From: Diplosphaera chodatii
Taxonomy: Eukaryota > Chlorophyta > Trebouxiophyceae > Prasiolales > Stichococcaceae
Length of the DNA stretch: 64,000 nt
Reading direction: 5' to 3'
Assembly (NCBI GenBank): GCA_032358165.1
Contig: JAALGY010000011.1
Location: 1,302,001 to 1,366,000 of the forward strand
The translations under genes were made by a program, and so were the position numbers. Positions 59,148-64,000 of this stretch are shown piece by piece. How positions within the stretch are numbered: the first letter of the stretch is position 1; each line of letters begins with the position of its first letter. The notes beneath the pieces are model-generated. The model saw only the letters and a list, made by a program, of their open reading frames with translations, had not been told where the DNA came from and did not search any database.

Positions 59148-62100
59148 TCAGAACACAAAAAACGCAAGGTGCACCAGCACCATGTACAGCATGACGAGGC
59201 CCCTGGCCACGGGACGCTGGCTGAGGGTGACGGCCAGGCGGTCTAGCTGGTGTGCGGCCGCCACTGCCGCCGGTGCATTGAGCGGGGGCCTGGCGCCCCG
59301 CACGATGCCAGCCAGGGGCGTGAAACCGCGACCCCCGCCTGCGCGGCGACACAATGCATGCTGACAGCAGTCGAAAGTGCAGCATCTGAAAATCCGGATG
59401 CTACGTATGCTGCGCAGCGAAAGCAGCAACACAGGCAGTTGGAGCATGCATGCTATGCATGTTTCAAGGGCTCGAGCGCCGTGGAGGGCAGGCATGGACG
59501 AGAAGCAGGCGCACCAGTCAGCACAGCAGCCTCCACGTCGAAGGTGTCGTCCTCGTTCTTTTTGTTGCTGAGGAAGGCCGCGGCGCCGTGGCGGGAGTGC
59601 CGGCCGCCGACGGCGCGCGCCGCCATGGACGCGTCCATCAGCTGCTGCTGCTGCGCCGACAGCTCCGCCCGCAGCGCGTGGTTCTCCGCCCGCAGGTTGG
59701 TCATCGCCAGCTCCTGATTGACCGGCAAGAGGCCCTTGAGCACGGACGGCTTGACCAGCAGCTGCTGGGGCATCTCGCAGGATGGTGGCCACCGGCCCGC
59801 CAGAGGGTGCGGATCATATGTCACAGCATTTGTCATTGGCAGACCGCGGTGGCGCGTCTCCTTTCACGGCTGCCTGCGCACTCGCAGACGATAATATTGG
59901 CCAGCAGCGCACCTGCTCGGACAGCTGCTGGTGGACCTCGCGGAGGCGCGCCGCCATATCGCCCTCGCGGCCGTGGGAGCCCGGCGTCGAAGGCGGCCCA
60001 TTGACTGCGCTGTGCTGGCCCTGCCGCTGTGCTGTCAGCGCCTCGACATTTGCATGCGCCTCCTGAGGAACCGACAACACAAGAGGGTGCAGGGGTCTGA
60101 CACGCCAACAGCCTGCAGGGCTTCAGACTGTGGGCATGAGCACTATGCGGCTGGTTCACGGCTCAGGCATGGCAGCGAGATGCCTCCAGAGGGCAGGCGC
60201 AGGCAGCGAGGCCACCGCGGCGCCACACACACAGAGCAGCAGCGCTGTACCTGCAGCGCCATCTCCAGGCGCTGCTTCTCGGCTGCCGCCTGCTGCAGCC
60301 GCTCGCGCAGCTGCCCCGCCTCCTGCCCGCCGGCCGCCACGGAGCGCCGCGCCTCCGCTGCTGCCTGCTGCGCAGCGCCGCTCTGCTGCCTGCAAAGGCA
60401 AGCGACACGCTCAGTGTGGGCTGCCGAGCAACGGAGTGTGTGGGCCTTCTGTGGCGTGTTGGGCAACGAGTGTTGCTGGCGCTCAAGGATGTGCAGGCAG
60501 TCTGACATGCTGGTGCGCATCAAGCGCAGCATCCCGGCAGCCACCTACAGGTATACTGTAGCTATATTCATACATACGGATCCTATATATGTTGCGAACC
60601 ACATGTGGCCCGTCTCCGGCACGGCGATGAACACGATGTGGAGACTGGCACCTGAGCTGCTGGGCCTCGGCCTCCAGCTGCGCCAGGCGCTGCGCCGCGG
60701 CGCCATCCGCCCGCTGCGCCGCTGCCTGCTGCTGCTCCAGCACGGCGCAGCGCTCCTGGTGGTGCGCGGCCGCCGCCTCGGCTGCCGCCGCAGCCTCGTC
60801 CGCGCGAGCACTGCAGCACGGCAGGTGACAGTCACAATCCTCCCGGACAACGTCTACCGGGACACGAGGCAGGCTAGACACAGACAGATGCCGCCCTATT
60901 TGCAGCATGACAGTTGTCAGGGATCTGGGGCATCAGCCATCACACCTGGCCGCCTGTGCAGCTTCCAGCTGCGCCGTCAGCTGGTCCAGGCGCTCGGCGC
61001 CTGCGGCCTGGTGCCGCAGCTGCTCGCTGGCCGCCCCCGCCTCTGCCACCGCAGCGGCGCGAGCCTCCTGCTCTGCCGCCAGCGCCTGCTGCGCCTCTGC
61101 CACCCGCTCAAGCAGCTGCGCCAGCTCCCCCTGCAGCATCACACGTTTGCCATTCAGTAAGGCACCATGCAGTGACCGGATGCTGCCTGCTGTGATCGCA
61201 CACAGGAAAGTCATCCGCAGCAGGCATGTAGATCATACACAGAGTGATGCTCACCTCAGAGGCAGCCTGTGCCTGCCGCGCGGCATCGCGCTCACCGATG
61301 GACGCCTCGCACTGCTCTATCAGGCCATCCAGCTCCTGCGACAACCCCTCCTTCTCCTGCAGAGAGCAGCAGAGCGGTGATCTGCCTAATGCGGCAAGCC
61401 TCGCGACGTGTTGATACCTGGGGTGTATGCAGCACAGCCCATCGGGCACCTGCAGCGTGGGCGAAGCATTTGCATATAAACTATGAGCCTGTGGACTGTT
61501 ATGTGGTCGACAGCTCACCGAGGCTGCCTGCTGCAGCTGCTCCTTCAGCGAGGCGGCCTCATCTGCAGCGGCTTGCACGGACGCCAGCTGCTCACGCAGC
61601 GCTGCCATCTCCGCATCGTGGTACACCTGCCACTCTGCCGCCAGCGACTCAAGCTGAGCTTTGGCCGCCTGGAGCCATGTGGCACACGGAACTCAGCGAC
61701 TGGACATTCCCAGGATATGCTGAGGTGCGCTAGCTGGACCTGCCGGGCAGACGTTGAGATTTTTGAGGGTTGCCACCGTTTGTTACCTCGTGGGCTTGCT
61801 GCTCAGACTGCAGCTGGCTGCGCAGCTCATCCGACTCAGCTGCTGTTGCCTCGCCCCTGTGGCAGGGCAAACGAAGCCTTCAACACGACAAATATCTACA
61901 GGACCAACACACAGCACAGGGGAATAATGGCAGCCAGCAGCATGGCACGCTGCATGCCAGCTGTGCTCAATGTCAGATCCCTGAGCGTGCCTGCTGTCCG
62001 CGCGCTGTTGCAGGATGCTGAGCTCCTCGCTGGCAGACTGTGCCTCCTGCTGCGCCGCCTGCGCAGCCGCCTCCGCAGCCTCCAGCTGCTCGGCCAGCCG

Positions 62101-63894
62101 CAGCCGCTCCGCTTCGCCAGCCTCCGCTTCCTGCTGCCGCTGCTGCGCCTGCTGCTGGGCGGCGTCCGCCTCAGATTTGGCATCAGCCGCAGCAGACTCT
62201 GCATCGTTCAGCCCCCGCCGCAGCTCTGCAACCTCGCCCTGTGCCGCTGCAAGCTCCTGCTGCAGCTGCTCCACCTGCTGCGACGACCCGGCACCCGCAT
62301 CCAGCTGCTCCTGCAGCTGCGCTGCCTGCTGCTGAGCGGCTTCTGCTGCGGCTTCTGCTTTGTGCAGCTGCCGCCGCAGCTGCGCCGCCTCCTGGCGTGC
62401 CGCCTCGGCGGCGGCCTCGGCAGCAGCCGCACGTTCATGCGCTGGTGCTGCATCCTCAGCCGCTGCCTCCGCAACCGCAACTGCCTCATCAAGTTGTTCC
62501 TGGACAACGGGGCACGCAAGACTCTGTGAGGTGAGCACTGATTCAGCTGCTGCTCAACTGGTGATGGTCGGTAAGTGAAAAGACGTGCTTGGTCCAGCAA
62601 ATAACAAATGGCCATGCCAGTGACATTGAGACACCTGTAGATGGGCTGCTGAGTCTCGGGCCTGCTGCAGCTCCGAGTGCAGGTGCTCCTGCTGCGCGGT
62701 GGCGTCCATGAGCTGCTGGCTGAGCTCCCGCGCCTCCCGCTGGCCCGCCTGTGCAGCAGCTTCCTGCTGCCGCTCGGACTCGGCAGCCTGCTGCTCAGCA
62801 ACTGACAGCTGCTGGCGTGACTCCGCAAGCAGCCGCTGTGCTTCGGACAGCTGCTGCCGTGCATCATCCAGCTCCGCCTGCGGATCGGAAGATATTCGCT
62901 GATGAACACTCAGGTGCTAGCCGTAATTCACAACTCCTCGTGCATGTGCATCAGCGGCAAATTTTCACACCCAGGCATGTTACAGCAGTGCCTCCTGTTT
63001 ATGCCTGCACTTGGCAAATCTTACTACTTTCACCTGCATGGTGGCAGAGGCATCGCCCGCCTGTGCTGCTGCCGCAAGCTGCTGCTGAGCATCGGACAGG
63101 TCCTGCTGAGCATGCGACAGCTGCTGCTGCACCTCTGCTGCCTCCGTCTGTGCCGCATCGAGGCGCTGCTGCAGTGTCTGCTCCGTCTGGCACAACATTA
63201 AAGACGGGTGTGTCACTGCTATTGCTCCAACAGCATGACAAATGCTGCACAACTGATCAATTGCAGTCTGTGCAAGAGATGCATGCTGGCGTCACAAGCT
63301 GCTAAATGTCACATAACACAGCAGACACCCTGACGGCAGAGTCTTCTACCCACCTGTGTTGCAGCAGCCAGCTGCTCGCGCAGCTCGTCGGCCTCCTGCT
63401 TGGCGGTGGAGATCTGCAGGAAGAGGGCCTCCTGCTCCGCCAGCTCCCCCCGCAGCTGCTCCGCCTCATCCGCCGCCTTACGCAGCACCTGTCCAGGGGA
63501 AACCCATTGTGGACCGTGCATAAGTTGTTGCCTACATGCTGGCCGCCCTGCGTATCTTGCTGAAGTTTGTTGTGGCAACACAAGCTCGTTGGCTGCCCTG
63601 TTCAGCTACGGCTGCATGCAAGCCATGTTTCCGTCCTGCGGGTCCTAGGTTCTCGAGGTCTGCTGTTGTTGCCCAATGTGAGCAGCGCACAGAGGCACAA
63701 CCCCGGGACCCGACCTCGTTCTCGGCGTCGCGCTCGGCGAGCTGTTCGGCGATGCGGCGCTGCGCGTCCATGAGCTGCTGCAGGTGGCCGTGGTACTCGT
63801 CCGCCTCGCCGCGCGCCTCCTCCAGGGCCCGCTCCGTCTCCAGGTTCCGCTCGTATGCCGCCTCCAAATCCGCCGACACCTCCATCATGCGCGC
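59148..63894 (-). CDS. golgin-84-like coiled-coil Golgi membrane protein (5' partial)
   Basis: This is a long coiled-coil tether with a C-terminal membrane anchor. The most upstream exon seen starts at 63894 with ARMMEVSADLEAAYERNLET and continues LQQLMDAQRRIAEQLAERDA. Many exons of heptad-rich Ala/Gln/Glu/Leu sequence follow, for example QLQEQLDAGAGSSQQVEQLQ and GEVAELRRGLNDAESAAADA. Near the 3' end are ELAMTNLRAENHALRAELSA and an acidic NKKNEDDTFDVEA stretch. The last exon reads GFTPLAGIVRGARPPLNA, then HQLDRLAVTLSQRPVARGLV and MLYMVLVHLAFFVF before the stop. That ending matches golgin-84 and plant GC1/GC2 (a helix with RRYPIAR, then YMALLHLW). It should tether vesicles at the Golgi. The start lies beyond 64000. 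The strong Leu/Arg-rich frames on the opposite strand are mirror images of the coiled coil. Confidence 0.8.
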
Positions 63895-64000
63895 CTGCGG
63901 GTGGTTGGTTCATCGCAGGCCCTTGACGACTGCAACATATGTGTTCGGAGGACGCTGATGACGATGATAAGATGCCTCAGCAGGACGGCACATGCAGTGA

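Noticed and set aside
59931..62529. Long plus-strand open frames rich in Leu, Arg, Ala and Cys (409 and 348 residues)
   Set aside because: They are exact mirror images of the minus-strand coiled-coil exons (Gln/Ala/Glu codons read backwards) and cross the minus-strand introns without any domain.

Overview
This window is nuclear DNA from a green alga. Its genes are split by many short GT-AG introns, often only 60 to 250 bases long with 3' ends like tgcag or catgcag, and they encode plant-lineage proteins: a class VIII-type myosin, tocopherol cyclase, plastid uroporphyrinogen decarboxylase, a BOU-like mitochondrial carrier and a golgin-84-like protein. Base composition is moderately GC-rich with strong use of G or C at third codon positions. 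This fits a trebouxiophyte-like chlorophyte, but the species cannot be fixed from this sequence. I see no organelle or prokaryotic sequence, no transposon, no CRISPR array and no rRNA. I found no tRNA gene by eye.

Layout, left to right: the last two exons of DNA polymerase delta catalytic subunit (+, cut by the left edge); a small Ser/Thr/Pro/Ala-rich membrane-anchored protein (-); a TM9SF nonaspanin (+, 17 exons traced); a BOU-like mitochondrial carrier (-, 12 exons traced); mitochondrial acyl carrier protein (+); a UPF0174/YaaW-family protein (-); a DDB1/CPSF160/SF3b130-superfamily protein (+); proteasome lid subunit RPN5 (+); a tRNA-dihydrouridine synthase (-); WDR46/UTP7 (+); a compact MgtE-like Mg2+ transporter (-); a PDK1-type AGC kinase (+); mitochondrial pyruvate dehydrogenase kinase (-); uroporphyrinogen decarboxylase (+); a PQ-loop transporter (-); tocopherol cyclase (+); a class VIII-type myosin (+); a tail-anchored protein (-); a SET-domain methyltransferase (+); and a golgin-84-like protein (-, its 5' end lies beyond the right edge).

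The genes do not form one pathway. They are mostly housekeeping genes for DNA replication, ribosome and tRNA maturation, protein turnover, the Golgi, mitochondrial and plastid metabolism, and signalling. The most regular large-scale feature is strand alternation. Genes alternate + and - along the window, so intergenic spaces alternate between shared upstream regions and facing 3' ends. The two places where two + genes follow each other (19525-20226 and 46241-47226) are gaps of 0.7 to 1 kb with unassigned minus-strand coding potential, so a small gene may be hidden in each.

I found no convincing new biological system. The observations most worth checking are the two gaps, the domain-poor MgtE-like and PDK1 proteins, the lost PQ proline in the PQ-loop protein, the extended tRNA-dihydrouridine synthase and the UPF0174 protein. 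Exon junctions were read by eye and joined by reading phase and family similarity. They are exact for POLD1, the small secreted protein, TM9SF and the carrier, and approximate elsewhere.
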